A stretch of 64,000 nucleotides of DNA from Chloroflexota bacterium (GTDB lineage Bacteria > Chloroflexota > Anaerolineae > Anaerolineales > Villigracilaceae), in assembly GCA_026390015.1 (NCBI GenBank), contig JAPLGS010000139.1, positions 186,001 through 250,000 on the forward strand. The letters are read 5' to 3'. Of this stretch, positions 53,492 through 63,463 are shown piece by piece. Both the position numbers and the translations under genes were made by a program. The stretch's first letter is position 1. The number at the start of each line of letters is the position of its first letter. The notes beneath the pieces were generated by a model, which did no database searches, was not told where the DNA came from, and saw only the letters and a program-made list of their open reading frames with translations.

Positions 53492-54049
53492 TCAACGCTT
53501 AACCTGTTTCGACATGATAATATCGGGCTTACCCATCCCATTTGCATCAGGGACAATGCCTGTGATGACAAATCCCATCTTCTGATAAAATTCGTATGGA
53601 TGATTTTTTATATTACGAATATCCCTGACCTTATCCCACAGGTCTTCGTACAGGTCAACATTCGACAAGGATGTCATATTGTCTTCATCGTCTGAGCCCA
53701 GGGTAATGGTCAGCCCTCCCCGCAAACGAATCTGTTTTTCAAAATCTTCGATCAAGATCTTACCAATCCCTTTTCGTTGACGGCTTGGCTGAACGGCCAG
53801 CGGATGAAGCTCCCAGACGTGACCATCATATTGCGGGATCCCGCCGATCACGCCCAGCAAACTTTCAGAAGCATCATCAATTGCCGCACGGCAAATACGA
53901 TTTGATTCAAGCATTTCACGAATTTCACGAAGCCCTTCATCCAAAGACGGCCACGCATCCGGCCAATGTTCGCGGAATGCATCCACAAGTATTTGCGCGG
54001 CTTGCTGAATGAAGCCAATATGATCTTTTGTGAGGGTAATGATTTTCAT
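53492..54049 (-). CDS. GNAT family N-acetyltransferase
   Basis: A 185-residue acetyltransferase with the acetyl-CoA motif VQPSRQRKGIGKILIEDFE near residue 90 and the ending YEFYQKMGFVITGIVPDANG. The last part resembles aminoglycoside 6'-N-acetyltransferase-like GNATs, but this resemblance alone does not establish a resistance role. The start ATG at 54049 has GGAAAGTAAAGCCG upstream. Confidence 0.85.
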   Translation of the reverse strand: MKIITLTKDHIGFIQQAAQILVDAFREHWPDAWPSLDEGLREIREMLESNRICRAAIDDASESLLGVIGGIPQYDGHVWELHPLAVQPSRQRKGIGKILIEDFEKQIRLRGGLTITLGSDDEDNMTSLSNVDLYEDLWDKVRDIRNIKNHPYEFYQKMGFVITGIVPDANGMGKPDIIMSKQVKR

Positions 54050-54213
54050 CGGCTTTACTTTCCAAATACAGTTTTATAAGTCAATCGACCATTATAAAAC
54101 ATACTCATCCAGAAGACACACAATTGTCACAAATTATCGGAGTCAAGTAAAATCAGTCTTGATCAATAAATTCCAGTTTCCCCAACAGAGGTCACTCATG
54201 CCCAGACAATATC

Positions 54214-55068
54214 ATGTTAAAACATATGCCTCGTATATCAGGTATTTATCAGATCAAATGCACATCCAATGGAAAATTCTATATTGGGAGTGCTATTGAT
54301 ATGCATGATCGCTGTGAACATCACCGCAGCAGTTTACGTTGGAAAAATCACATAAATTCACATTTGCAATGTGCCTGGGATAAATATGGCGAAAATAATT
54401 TTGAATTTGCAGTATTAGAACCGGTGGAAAAAAGTCGCTTACTTAAAGCAGAACAAGAATGGCTTGACAAAACCAGATGTTTTGAGAGGGAAATTGGTTT
54501 CAATATTTGCCCCACTGCTGGTTCGCCAGGGGATATAAATGCACAAATTTGGGAGGGATTCATTGACCCCAATGGCAATGAATTAACGATCAAGAACCTG
54601 TTTAACTTTTGCCGTCAAAAAGCACTTGATTTTCCTTCGATGCACAGATTATTTAAAGGAAAAAGCAAACTTAAATCATATAAAGGCTGGACTCACAAAA
54701 ACAGCGTACGCCAGAGAGACTACATAAAAACATATGACGGTTTCATCGATCCAAACGGAAATGCTGCTAGCCTTATCACTAATCTCGCAGCATTTTGTTG
54801 TGAAAATGATTTAGACAACACACACATGGTGGCAGTTGCTCATGGACGGCTACACAGTCACAAAGGATTGACTTACAACAACAGCAGACAGAATTTAGGC
54901 ATAAAAACCTACACTGGTTTCATCAATCCAAATGGAGAACGTGTTGCAATTACGAACTTACAAAACTATTGTCGAGAAAATGAATTAGGCGCAGCGCATA
55001 TGCATGAGATAATCAGCGGCAAACGAAAGAATTATAAAGGTTGGAAATGGGAAATGTTAAATGAGTAA
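54214..55068 (+). CDS. GIY-YIG nuclease with three C-terminal repeats (homing-endonuclease-like)
   Basis: A 284-residue protein. The GIY-YIG domain (about 1-100) shows [23 protein letters not shown] and the catalytic Glu in [11 protein letters not shown]. Three repeats of about 50 residues follow, each with GFIxPNG, an ITNL-like helix, an FC/YC pair and YKGWT-like ends (about 114-168, 175-228 and 232-281). They look like NUMOD-type DNA-recognition modules. It lies alone between unrelated genes and overlaps the yyaL start (ATGAGTAA), so it is probably a free-standing mobile nuclease. Start candidates are 54214 and 54226. Confidence 0.85.
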   Translation: MLKHMPRISGIYQIKCTSNGKFYIGSAIDMHDRCEHHRSSLRWKNHINSHLQCAWDKYGENNFEFAVLEPVEKSRLLKAEQEWLDKTRCFEREIGFNICPTAGSPGDINAQIWEGFIDPNGNELTIKNLFNFCRQKALDFPSMHRLFKGKSKLKSYKGWTHKNSVRQRDYIKTYDGFIDPNGNAASLITNLAAFCCENDLDNTHMVAVAHGRLHSHKGLTYNNSRQNLGIKTYTGFINPNGERVAITNLQNYCRENELGAAHMHEIISGKRKNYKGWKWEMLNE

Positions 55069-57145
55069 TTCAAATAAAACCCAAAAACCAAATCATCTTG
55101 TATATGAGAGTAGTCCCTATCTACTCCAACATGCCCATAACCCTGTAGATTGGCATCCTTGGAGAGAAGGTACACTGGCAAAAGCAAAAGCAGAAGATAA
55201 ACCAATCTTTCTCAGCATTGGATATTCGGCGTGTCACTGGTGTCACCGCATGAGAGAAGAGACCTTTGAAGACCCTGAAACCGCGGCATTTATGAACGAA
55301 CATTTTATTAATATTAAAGTAGACCGCGAAGAACGCCCCGATATTGACAGCATTTATATGCAGGCCGTGATCGCGATGACGGGTTCGGGCGGCTGGCCCA
55401 TGTCAGTTTTTCTTGCGCCTGATCTCAAACCATTTTATAGCGGCACATACTTTCCACCAGTGCGGCGTTACAACATGCCCGCCTTCAAAGACATCCTTTC
55501 AGGCCTTGCGAACGCATGGGAAACTGATAGAAGCGAAGTTGAAAAAGTGGGCAATCAGATCATCGGTCATTTGCAGAATCAAAACCGAAATGAAAAAAAC
55601 GATCTTCTTCTGCCTGAGCATTTTGAAATCATCGCAAAATCAATTGCTGATTCTTATGATTGGGGCTATGGCGGCTGGGGTTCTGCTCCAAAATTTCCGC
55701 AAGCAATGGCGCTTGAATTTATTCTCAACCACGCGCTGGCAACTAATCAAACGCAACATTACAAACTGATCAATCATTGTTTGCATGCAATGGCGCGCGG
55801 CGGCATGTACGATGTCGTCGGCGGCGGCTTCTCACGGTACAGTACCGATAACTTCTGGCGCGTGCCGCATTTTGAGAAAATGCTCTACGATAACGCGCTC
55901 CTCATCCGCGCTTATTTGCATGTGTGGCAAATTACAAAAGAGCTTGCGTTCAAACGCATCGTTGAAGAAACGCTGAATTTCACCTTGCGCGAAATGACTC
56001 ATGCTCAAGGCGGATTCTATTCTTCACTTGACGCTGATTCCGAAGGCGAAGAAGGCAAATTCTATGTTTGGACTCTCGATGAAATTCGTGAAAACCTAAA
56101 AGAAGATTCTGCATTTTTTGAAGCGGCGTACGGAATCACTGCTGACGGCAACTGGGAAGGAAAGATAGTTCTCCAACGCGCAGAAGATGACGCCACCCTC
56201 GCCACCCGCTTCAAACTTAATGTTAAGACTGTTTCCTTTAAATTAGCAGAATCTCACTCCAAGCTTTTATCGGCCCGCGCTTTACGCATTCGTCCCGCCA
56301 CCGACGACAAGATCCTCACCGCATGGAACGGACTCATGCTAGCAGCATTTGCTGAAGCTGCGATAATAATCCCGAATATGGCGCAGCAAGCTCTGCCACT
56401 CCAGAATGAATACTATAAAGCGGCTACCCGCAACGCAAAATTTATGCTTTCTGCGTTGCGACCCAATGGAAAATTATGCCGAGCTTGGCGCGATGGCACA
56501 ACTTCAAAAGTGGTCTTTCTCGAAGATTATGCCGCTTTGGTTTTGGGATTGCTGGAACTATATCAAACTGATTTTGACAACAAGTGGTTCACGTCTGCTC
56601 ATGAACTGATAGACGAAATGATCGAAAAATTCAGCGACCCAAATGGCGGATTCTTCGATACGCCGCATGATGGCGAGATTTTACTCATCCGCCCAAAAGA
56701 TATTTCAGACAATGCTACGCCATCAGGAAACGCGCTGGCTTGTGAAGCATTAATAAAATTAGCCGCATACACTGATGATGGGAAATATCGTGACCTTGCA
56801 GAACAGGCTCTGGCGATCATGAGTAATTCTGCTTTGCGGTATCCGCTTGGATTTGCGAGATGGCTGTCAGCGGCGGAAAATGCTCAGGGAAACATTAAGC
56901 AGGTTGCAGTGTTGGGTGAAGCGGGTGAAGAAATGTTCGAGCGTATGCTCAAAGTCATTCGAGCAGAATACAGACCGGGCATGGTAGTAGCCGCTTCCTC
57001 CTATCCCCCGCCGAAAGATGCTCCAGTATTATTAATAGATCGTGTTCTTATAAATGGAAAAGCAACTGCCTATGTGTGCGAAGGATTCGTCTGTAAATAT
57101 CCAACGAATGATCCTGAAACATTAACCACACAACTTGGTGCATAA
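55061..57145 (+). CDS. YyaL-type thioredoxin-domain protein (DUF255)
   Basis: A 694-residue protein. The thioredoxin-like N-terminal domain (about 1-170) has the redox motif SACHWCHRM (near 48-56) and is followed by an (alpha/alpha)6 domain related to GlcNAc 2-epimerases (about 190-620). The N-terminal block [20 protein letters not shown] is highly typical. Its function is not settled in any organism known to me. The ATG at 55061 overlaps the end of the GIY-YIG gene. Confidence 0.93.
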   Translation: MSNSNKTQKPNHLVYESSPYLLQHAHNPVDWHPWREGTLAKAKAEDKPIFLSIGYSACHWCHRMREETFEDPETAAFMNEHFINIKVDREERPDIDSIYMQAVIAMTGSGGWPMSVFLAPDLKPFYSGTYFPPVRRYNMPAFKDILSGLANAWETDRSEVEKVGNQIIGHLQNQNRNEKNDLLLPEHFEIIAKSIADSYDWGYGGWGSAPKFPQAMALEFILNHALATNQTQHYKLINHCLHAMARGGMYDVVGGGFSRYSTDNFWRVPHFEKMLYDNALLIRAYLHVWQITKELAFKRIVEETLNFTLREMTHAQGGFYSSLDADSEGEEGKFYVWTLDEIRENLKEDSAFFEAAYGITADGNWEGKIVLQRAEDDATLATRFKLNVKTVSFKLAESHSKLLSARALRIRPATDDKILTAWNGLMLAAFAEAAIIIPNMAQQALPLQNEYYKAATRNAKFMLSALRPNGKLCRAWRDGTTSKVVFLEDYAALVLGLLELYQTDFDNKWFTSAHELIDEMIEKFSDPNGGFFDTPHDGEILLIRPKDISDNATPSGNALACEALIKLAAYTDDGKYRDLAEQALAIMSNSALRYPLGFARWLSAAENAQGNIKQVAVLGEAGEEMFERMLKVIRAEYRPGMVVAASSYPPPKDAPVLLIDRVLINGKATAYVCEGFVCKYPTNDPETLTTQLGA

Positions 57146-57181
57146 GAAAAGAAGATCGCCTGGTGGCGACCTTCTTTTCTT
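57144..57181. terminator. Bidirectional terminator between yyaL and tatA
   Basis: A 17-bp stem with one mismatch (AAGAAAAGAAGATCGCC against GGCGACCTTCTTTTCTT, loop TGGT) has A-rich and T-rich flanks. It overlaps the yyaL stop and lies eight bases from the tatA stop. Confidence 0.85.
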
Positions 57182-57188
57182 GATATTA

Positions 57189-57365
57189 TTATTTTTTTTC
57201 TGAGTCTTCATTCTCTTTAGGTTCTTCTTTGGTACCCAAACCATCTTTGAAGTTTTTGATGCCTTTTCCGAGTTCCCCGGCAATCTTGCCGATGCGCCCT
57301 GGGCCAAACAAGAGAACAACTATAACGAGAATAATGATCCATTCCGGTGGGCCTAATCCAAGCAT
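57189..57365 (-). CDS. tatA: Sec-independent translocase protein TatA/TatE
   Basis: A 58-residue protein with one N-terminal helix (PPEWIIILVIVVLLFGPGRI), the FGP hinge, an amphipathic helix (KIAGELGKGIKNFKDGL) and a charged tail. It forms the pore of the twin-arginine system; the amine oxidase at 48077 is a likely substrate. The ATG at 57365 follows AAAAGGAGATAAAA, so the longer frame to 57401 is rejected. tatC is not in the window. Confidence 0.93.
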   Translation of the reverse strand: MLGLGPPEWIIILVIVVLLFGPGRIGKIAGELGKGIKNFKDGLGTKEEPKENEDSEKK

Positions 57366-57419
57366 TTTTATCTCCTTTTTATATTTCCAGTATCGTACCA
57401 CAATTGAACAAAAATATGA

Positions 57420-58523
57420 TTAAAGTTCCTTGCGCGAGAAGAAGCCTTCGATGAAGCGGATGGCACGGCGCACGAATGAGCGCAATCGCGCGAAGCGGCG
57501 ATATTGTTCGGGATGAACATGCTTCTTCGCAGGGATGGGGCCTGTCCACTCGACGACCATGGCACCCCAAGTGAGCCCTCCGCCAAAGCCGACGAATACA
57601 ACTTTGTCTCCAGCTTGAAGCTGTCCTTTTTGAACAGCTTCAACAGTGGCGATCGGAATTGAGGCTGTGGATGTGTTGCCATATCTATCCACGTTGATCA
57701 CGAATTTATCCAATGGCATTTTTAGATATTTAGCGGCGGTTTCGATAATGCGATAATTTGCCTGATGAGGAATGATCCATTGTATATCGTTGGTGGTTAA
57801 TTTTACCTGTTCCAAAGTCTCGACGACAGCGCGCCCCATAACACGTGTGGCAAATCGAAATACCTCTTTTCCGTCCATTTCAATAAAATGTTTACCTTCG
57901 TGGATAGTCAATTCGGATGCGGGATAGCGTGACCCGCCGGCAAGAATAGCCAACGAGTCTGCGCCAGAGCCGTCAGAATGCATTACCGCAGACATCACAC
58001 CACCGGGTATATCACTGGCCTGCAATACGAAGGCGCCGGCGCCGTCGCCGAACAAAATACAGGTATTGCGATCTTTCCAATTCACAAAGCGCGAAAGTAC
58101 TTCTGTACCGACAACCAGCGCGCTTTTGATGGAACCACTGCGAATGGCTTGTGCCGCCATGTTTATTGCAAATATAAATCCAGTGCAGGCGGCCTGCAGG
58201 TCAAATGCGCCTGCCTTGGTTGCGCCGATCTGATCTTGAATTATACAAGCTGTAGCGGGGAAAATATACTCAGGTGATGATGAAGTGCAGATGATCAGAT
58301 CCAATTCAGTGGGAGCGAGATTCGCAATCTGCAACGCTCTGACAGCTGCCTCTACACCCAGCGTGGAAGGGAATTCATTTTCGCGGGCAATATGCCGCTC
58401 ACGAATACCGGTGCGGTCGCGAATCCATTCATCATTGGTATCCACAAGTTTGGAGATATCATCATTAGTAAGGATCGGTTCTGGAACATACATGCCCCAC
58501 CCCGTAATATGCGCGAATGGCAT
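57420..58523 (-). CDS. fabH: Beta-ketoacyl-ACP synthase III
   Basis: A 367-residue condensing enzyme. The catalytic Cys is in LQAACTGFIF, the His in WIIPHQANYRI and the Asn in YGNTSTASIP. It starts fatty acid synthesis from an acyl-CoA and malonyl-ACP. It has an extra basic tail of about 35 residues (FARLRSFVRRAIRFIEGF) beyond the usual end. It follows fabF by ten bases in the same operon. Confidence 0.95.
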   Translation of the reverse strand: MPFAHITGWGMYVPEPILTNDDISKLVDTNDEWIRDRTGIRERHIARENEFPSTLGVEAAVRALQIANLAPTELDLIICTSSSPEYIFPATACIIQDQIGATKAGAFDLQAACTGFIFAINMAAQAIRSGSIKSALVVGTEVLSRFVNWKDRNTCILFGDGAGAFVLQASDIPGGVMSAVMHSDGSGADSLAILAGGSRYPASELTIHEGKHFIEMDGKEVFRFATRVMGRAVVETLEQVKLTTNDIQWIIPHQANYRIIETAAKYLKMPLDKFVINVDRYGNTSTASIPIATVEAVQKGQLQAGDKVVFVGFGGGLTWGAMVVEWTGPIPAKKHVHPEQYRRFARLRSFVRRAIRFIEGFFSRKEL

Positions 58524-58533
58524 TCTTTCTCCT

Positions 58534-59778
58534 TTATTTGTTGTTGAAGCGGCTTAATATTAATGTGGCATTGTGACCGCCAAAACCAAATGAATTGGAC
58601 ATGACATTCCTCGGCTCAGCTTTGCGCGGATGATTGGGAACATAGTCCAGGTCACAAACGGGATCGGGCGTTTCGTAGTTGATGGTGGGAGGCAATATAT
58701 TATCGATGATCGCCATTGAGCTGATAACTGCTTCCACTGCGCCGGACGCACCCAATAAATGGCCGGTCATGGATTTGGTGGATGAAACAGGGATTTTATA
58801 CGCCTGTTCGCCAAATACGGTCTTGATCGCGTTGGTTTCACTTTTGTCGTTCATAGAGGTGGATGTGCCATGCGCGTTGATGTAATCAATATCTTCTTTC
58901 TTAAGATCAGCGCTTTCCATCGCCAGCCGCATGGAATTTGCCGCGCCGGCGCCATCTTCTGCGGGTGCAGAAACATGATGGGCATCATCTGTTGTGCCGT
59001 ACCCCGTAAATTCACACAGAATGTTTGCGCCGCGAGCCTGTGCATATTCAAGTGACTCAAGGATTAAAATACCCGCGCCTTCAGCCATGACAAATCCGTC
59101 ACGATTCTTATCGAACGGACGCGATGCTTTTTGCGGAGCATCATTTCGCGTGGACAGGGCAGTCATTACATTCATGCCTGCCATGGCGATGGCGCTGACT
59201 GCGGCTTCAGATGCGCCGGCAATCATCACATCTGCCGCGCCGCGCCGGACCATTTCAGCGGCTTCGCCCAGCGCGTTCGTGCCTGATGCGCAAGCAGTTG
59301 CAAGCGACATGTTTGGTCCACGCGCACCAATGCGGATGGCAATATTTCCTGCCGCGCCGTCCGAGATCATCATCGGGATCAGAAATGGACTGACACGGTC
59401 AGGCCCACGCTGACGCATGACTTCATACTGCTCGATCAATGTGATCACTCCGCCAATTCCCGTACCAATTAAAATACCAACCCGATCACGATTTGATTCG
59501 TCAATGGCTAAGCCAGATTGAGCAATCGCCTCGAGCGTGGCGGCGGTGGCTAATTGCGTAAAACGATCCATTTTGCGGGCATCGCGCGTACCAAATAATG
59601 CCACAGGATCAAATCCCTTTACTTCTGCGGCAAATTTTGTTTTATGAGCGCTCGCATCAAAAGAAGTGATGGGCGCTGCGCCAGATACGCCAGCCAGTAA
59701 CGCCTGCCACGTATCCATTACATTATTTCCAACCGGGCTTACACAACCCAGGCCTGTTACAACTACACGTTTTCTCAT
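58534..59778 (-). CDS. fabF: Beta-ketoacyl-ACP synthase II
   Basis: A 414-residue condensing enzyme opening MRKRVVVTGLGCVSPVGNNV with the Cys in LATACASGTN, His in INAHGTSTSMND and SMTGHLLGASGAVEA. It elongates acyl-ACP and is paired with fabH. It is paralogous to the fabF at 44035. AAAGGAGAACACGA precedes the start. Confidence 0.96.
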   Translation of the reverse strand: MRKRVVVTGLGCVSPVGNNVMDTWQALLAGVSGAAPITSFDASAHKTKFAAEVKGFDPVALFGTRDARKMDRFTQLATAATLEAIAQSGLAIDESNRDRVGILIGTGIGGVITLIEQYEVMRQRGPDRVSPFLIPMMISDGAAGNIAIRIGARGPNMSLATACASGTNALGEAAEMVRRGAADVMIAGASEAAVSAIAMAGMNVMTALSTRNDAPQKASRPFDKNRDGFVMAEGAGILILESLEYAQARGANILCEFTGYGTTDDAHHVSAPAEDGAGAANSMRLAMESADLKKEDIDYINAHGTSTSMNDKSETNAIKTVFGEQAYKIPVSSTKSMTGHLLGASGAVEAVISSMAIIDNILPPTINYETPDPVCDLDYVPNHPRKAEPRNVMSNSFGFGGHNATLILSRFNNK

Positions 59779-59823
59779 TCGTGTTCTCCTTTAATTTCAA
59801 CAATAATTTTCACATTAATAAAC

Positions 59824-59850
59824 AAGAGACAAGAGGTTAACTTGTCTCTT
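59824..59850 (-). terminator. Possible terminator after the HAD-DinB gene
   Basis: A ten-bp perfect stem (AAGAGACAAG and complement) with a seven-base loop lies between the HAD-DinB stop and the fabF start. The tail on the minus strand (GTTTATT) is only moderately U-rich. Confidence 0.65.
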
Positions 59851-59895
59851 ATTTTGCTTATAACACTACAATGGTATTAAAGACACGCTAAAAAT

Positions 59896-61086
59896 CTACA
59901 TTTTCTTCAGCGTACTCCATGCCTGCTGAATGTGCATTCGGTCGTGATCGGCAATAAAACTGATCACTTCAAGGAAATTGGTTGGCCCAAAAATTGCATG
60001 ACGCGCCTTACGCCCCCACTCTTCCTCCCTAATATTCTTAATCAACTCTAATGTCTCACGCCTGGCGGCATTAAATTCCTTTAGCGCCAGCTTCCCATTT
60101 TCATGCAAATAATCCCTTTGACTTGCCCACACACTCGTATCAGGCCGCGGAATAAACGGTTCATTTTGTTCCTTGAACAACTTGATCTGCATATGGTGTA
60201 TCTCGCGTTCGCTGTCACGCATGTGGCAGATCAATTCAGTCAATGACCAATCATCAGGGGCTGGTTCATGTGACCAGGCGAATGAATCGAGCGGATAAGA
60301 CAATCCATTCAGCGCGGCGGGAGTTGCGGATAAAATTCCCAGCACAGAATCGGCTGATTTGAAAGATGGAGTCAAGGATGCGAGATCGGTGGATTCAAGC
60401 CAGGGGCGCAGATCAGCCAACTTGCCGCGCGCACCCACCTCAGGTGCGGACCTGGTAGCAGATTCCTCATCTATGTGATATGTCGCCAGCCCAAGTTTTT
60501 GCGCCAGTAAAATGTCGCGTTCCATATCATTCCCCACCATGAGTACGGGACCTTCGGTCCAGCCCATACGCCCGAGGATTTCGGCATAATAAGCGGGCTG
60601 TGTTTTCGAAAAATGAAAATGATCGAATGTTGAAACGAGTTCAAATTGCTCAGGTTCAAAACCAGCCCAACGCAAACGATGATAGGTGGCTTTGCGCGGA
60701 AACACCGGATTAGTGGCGATGGCGATCCGAAATCCTTGAGAAAAAGCCCAGTCAACTAAAGGTTTAGCTGCAGGTTTCTGTGATGTTATTCCCGCCAAAG
60801 TCGGAAATACATTATCGTAAAAATTTTCTATGGCAGAGGCAAGCTCTTCACGCGGAATGTTGATCTGAGGATAGAACTCTGCGTTAAATACATCCTCCAA
60901 CGTACGCGAAAAATCTTCGCTCTTGCTCATTAAACCTGTGCCAGAGAAAAGTGCGCGAAACATTTTTTCAGGGGCGATCTGCGGTGTGAGTTCCTTTGCC
61001 AACATCTGAAAATAAGCTGGAATAAAAGAATCTAGATTCGTATTAAGCAGTGTGTCGTCGAGGTCAAGCAGTAGTGTCAGCGTCAT
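59896..61086 (-). CDS. Fusion of HAD hydrolase and DinB-like domain
   Basis: A 396-residue protein. Residues about 1-225 form a HAD phosphatase with the nucleophile motif LLLDLDDTLLNT, a lysine-region KTQPAYYAEIL and the acidic motif MVGNDMERDI. Residues about 245-396 form a DinB/YfiT-like four-helix bundle with likely metal histidines in ELICHMRDSEREIHHMQ and FIADHDRMHIQQAW. HAD enzymes remove phosphate from small molecules; DinB-like proteins are thiol-dependent transferases or of unknown role. I do not know this fusion as a standard architecture. Confidence 0.85.
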   Translation of the reverse strand: MTLTLLLDLDDTLLNTNLDSFIPAYFQMLAKELTPQIAPEKMFRALFSGTGLMSKSEDFSRTLEDVFNAEFYPQINIPREELASAIENFYDNVFPTLAGITSQKPAAKPLVDWAFSQGFRIAIATNPVFPRKATYHRLRWAGFEPEQFELVSTFDHFHFSKTQPAYYAEILGRMGWTEGPVLMVGNDMERDILLAQKLGLATYHIDEESATRSAPEVGARGKLADLRPWLESTDLASLTPSFKSADSVLGILSATPAALNGLSYPLDSFAWSHEPAPDDWSLTELICHMRDSEREIHHMQIKLFKEQNEPFIPRPDTSVWASQRDYLHENGKLALKEFNAARRETLELIKNIREEEWGRKARHAIFGPTNFLEVISFIADHDRMHIQQAWSTLKKM

Positions 61087-61113
61087 ATTTTTTGACTCCC
61101 CCGGAGTCTGTGT

Positions 61114-61443
61114 TTATTCTTTAATCTCGAATTCAAATGGCAGCTCGTGGCATTCACCACAACCGATCTGCGGTTCTGCGACATCGCGTTTGGATTTGTC
61201 ACAAAAAGCGGTCACTTGTACACGGCGTTGAAAAATCGCGGTGAAGGGACGCGCTACCATAACCTTCAATTGCATATTCTGACAGGAATTGGCGCGCGCA
61301 ATATCAGGTACCGGACAAGTCTTGCACAAATCAGGCGACCAGGTCTGGCTGTGAAGTTGAAGTAAACGGCATTCTTCGACATTGCGGCCACGATAGTAAT
61401 CGCCGAAGAAATGTGGGCATTCACGCCCGGCAGGAGTTTTCAT
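61114..61443 (-). CDS. Cys-rich protein of unknown function
   Basis: A 109-residue protein with eight cysteines, arranged as GRECPH, VEECRL, DLCKTCPVP, ANSCQN, TAFCDK and IGCGECHEL. The pairs CxxC suggest zinc or Fe-S binding. No family is recognised. It lies between the HAD-DinB gene and efp on the same strand. Confidence 0.7.
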   Translation of the reverse strand: MKTPAGRECPHFFGDYYRGRNVEECRLLQLHSQTWSPDLCKTCPVPDIARANSCQNMQLKVMVARPFTAIFQRRVQVTAFCDKSKRDVAEPQIGCGECHELPFEFEIKE

Positions 61444-61515
61444 AGAGAAAATAGATTGGCAGACAAGGAAATAAGCAGGTATGAACCTGTCTACTTGATT
61501 CCTGGTTTACACTCT

Positions 61516-62073
61516 TTACACGCGGGTTAGGTATTCGCCAGTGCGCGTGTCCACTCGAATGGTGTCGCCTACAACAACAAAATTCGGGCATTGCACTTGT
61601 ACCCCGGTCTCTGTAGTCACTTTCTTCGTGACGCCTGTAGCCGTGTCGCCGCGGATCGCCATATCGGCTTCGACAACTTTCAAGTCAACAGAGGTGGGGA
61701 TTTCAATATCAATCGCTTCCCCTTTATAAAAAGTGAGTTTAACTTCCATGCCTTCTTTTAGAAACTGGGCACTTTCGCCAAGAGATTCCTTCTTAATGCC
61801 AGGCTGTTCAAATGTCACATTATCCATAAAGTAATAGAGATCTCCGTCATTATATAGATACGAAACATTGGCAAAATCAAGGCTTACATCCTGCACGGAT
61901 TGTCCGGAGCTAAACGTCCGTTCGATGGTGGAACCAGTCAATAAATTGCGGGCCTTGACCTTAATGTTGGCGTTGCCGCGTCCTGTTTTATTATGGCTGT
62001 AATCCAAAACCTTGAGGAGATTACCATCCAATTCAAATGTGACACCCTTACGAAGTTCATTTACATCTATCAT
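61516..62073 (-). CDS. efp: Elongation factor P
   Basis: A 185-residue EF-P with the three beta-barrel domains and the ending GDTIRVDTRTGEYLTRV. It relieves ribosome stalling at polyproline. The loop tip reads KTGRGNAN with Arg at position 32, where many bacteria have a modifiable Lys. The modification enzyme is not encoded nearby. The ATG follows AAGGAAAGTGCAAGC. Confidence 0.97.
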   Translation of the reverse strand: MIDVNELRKGVTFELDGNLLKVLDYSHNKTGRGNANIKVKARNLLTGSTIERTFSSGQSVQDVSLDFANVSYLYNDGDLYYFMDNVTFEQPGIKKESLGESAQFLKEGMEVKLTFYKGEAIDIEIPTSVDLKVVEADMAIRGDTATGVTKKVTTETGVQVQCPNFVVVGDTIRVDTRTGEYLTRV

Positions 62074-62119
62074 GCTTGCACTTTCCTTATTTGTTTGATT
62101 TTTTTACAGAAGCGGGCGG

Positions 62120-62125
62120 ATTATA
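62120..62125 (-). promoter_or_regulatory. efp promoter -10 box
   Basis: TATAAT on the minus strand with an extended TGG before it, about 47 bases upstream of the efp ATG. No good -35 box was seen at 17 bases, which is usual for extended -10 promoters. Confidence 0.6.
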
Positions 62126-62176
62126 CCAACGACTTACAGGTAGTGGATAGGTTGAGGAATGAATACAGACAAAATA

Positions 62177-62668
62177 TTAATGGGACGATTCTGAAGCGGG
62201 ATCGTCTTTTAGCAATTGAACTGCGTGAAAAAGTACCGGTAAGATCGCCTGCAAATTCTCGATAGCACCTTTCGGGCTGCCTGGCAGGTTGACGATGAGC
62301 GTCCGTCCGCGGATGCCGGCTATGGCACGCGAGAGCATGGCGTGCGGAGTTTTCTTCAAACTTTCAGAGCGCATGCTCTCGGCCAGGCCAGGCGCCTCTC
62401 GTTGAATAACGGCGCGCGTGGCTTCGGGGGTCACATCACGCAAAGCAAAACCGGTACCGCCAGTTGTGAGGATAATGTCAAATCTGCCACTGTCGGCCCA
62501 ATCTATCAGCGCGGCGCGGATGGCTGATTCATCGTCTGGGAAGATTGCTTGTTCGGCGACTGACCAGTTTTGAGCGCGGATAAGATCCGCCAGCGCGGGG
62601 CCAGACACATCAGCGCGCTCTCCACGCGCCGAGCGGTCAGACAGAGTTAATATCCCAAAACGGATCAT
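62177..62668 (-). CDS. Molybdopterin adenylyltransferase MogA/MoaB
   Basis: About 163 residues starting MIRFGILTLSDRSARGERAD, with the molybdopterin-binding motif LTTGGTGFALRDVTPEA and NLPGSPKGAIENL. It adenylates molybdopterin before molybdate insertion, and thus complements moaC-moaD-moaE at 45948-47161. The ATG at 62668 overlaps the upstream GNAT stop (TAATG); the longer reading to 62716 is rejected. Confidence 0.93.
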   Translation of the reverse strand: MIRFGILTLSDRSARGERADVSGPALADLIRAQNWSVAEQAIFPDDESAIRAALIDWADSGRFDIILTTGGTGFALRDVTPEATRAVIQREAPGLAESMRSESLKKTPHAMLSRAIAGIRGRTLIVNLPGSPKGAIENLQAILPVLFHAVQLLKDDPASESSH

Positions 62669-63105
62669 TATGATAATTCTTTTCCGAAGATGCGGTCGGC
62701 TTTCATTTCGTACCAATCGCGTTTTATATAAAATTGAGCGGCGTCTTCGTTATCAGCATCGATGAGCAGGTAACATTTTAAACAGCCTTTGGTTTTCAAA
62801 CGCTTCTCGACTTCATTGAGAAGCGAACTTGCGATGCCTTGCTCACGCACGCTCGCATGTACCGCGAGATGATAGATCATGCCGCGGCGGCCGTCATAGC
62901 CCCCAATGATCGTGCCAACGATCTCGTTGTTAATTTCTGCTATTAAAAAAAGATCGGGGTCGCGTTGAAGTTTTTTTATAATTTCTTCAGGCGCATCTGA
63001 TCGACCTACCTGCACGCCCAACTCCATACCACGCCATAATTTTAATGCACCATCATAATCTCTGGGAAAGCTAAATTCAAGGATCTTCACTTGAACATCA
63101 AACAT
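62668..63105 (-). CDS. GNAT family N-acetyltransferase, YpeA-like
   Basis: A 145-residue acetyltransferase with the central strand IVGTIIGGYDGRRGMIYHL, the acetyl-CoA loop SVREQGIASSLLNEVEKRL and an ending typical of YpeA/RimI-like proteins. It overlaps the response regulator gene by eight bases and the mogA start by one, so the genes are translationally coupled. Confidence 0.88.
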   Translation of the reverse strand: MFDVQVKILEFSFPRDYDGALKLWRGMELGVQVGRSDAPEEIIKKLQRDPDLFLIAEINNEIVGTIIGGYDGRRGMIYHLAVHASVREQGIASSLLNEVEKRLKTKGCLKCYLLIDADNEDAAQFYIKRDWYEMKADRIFGKELS

Positions 63106-63463
63106 GTCTAATCGTATTTTTTAATATTGTGATCAATTCATCCGGCATATAAGGCTTGAGTAAAAAACCATCAGCTCCATGTTTCATACATTCATCCTTA
63201 ACGTTTGAGCCGGAAGACATAAGCACGCGTACGCTACTTATATCCTGAGCACTGCGAATCTGATCCAAAATATCCAAACCGTTTTGAGTCGCTAAATGGA
63301 CATCCATTAACAGTATGTCTGGTTTCTCAGAGCGGACCGCGTTGGGGACATCAGAATCCGAAAACAGCGCCACAACATCAAATCCTTCCATGTTTAGTAG
63401 CGTCTTCAACAACGAAACCATGATGACATCATCTTCTGCGAGCAGTATTTTTGGCTTTGACAT
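63098..63463 (-). CDS. Single-domain response regulator (CheY-like)
   Basis: A 121-residue receiver domain: acidic pair in LLAEDDVIM, phosphoacceptor Asp in ILLMDVHLA near residue 53, conserved Ser in VLMSSGS and Lys in FLLKPYMPD. There is no output domain, so it works by protein contacts. Its start lies 35 bases inside the end of lon; no kinase is nearby. Confidence 0.92.
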   Translation of the reverse strand: MSKPKILLAEDDVIMVSLLKTLLNMEGFDVVALFSDSDVPNAVRSEKPDILLMDVHLATQNGLDILDQIRSAQDISSVRVLMSSGSNVKDECMKHGADGFLLKPYMPDELITILKNTIRHV

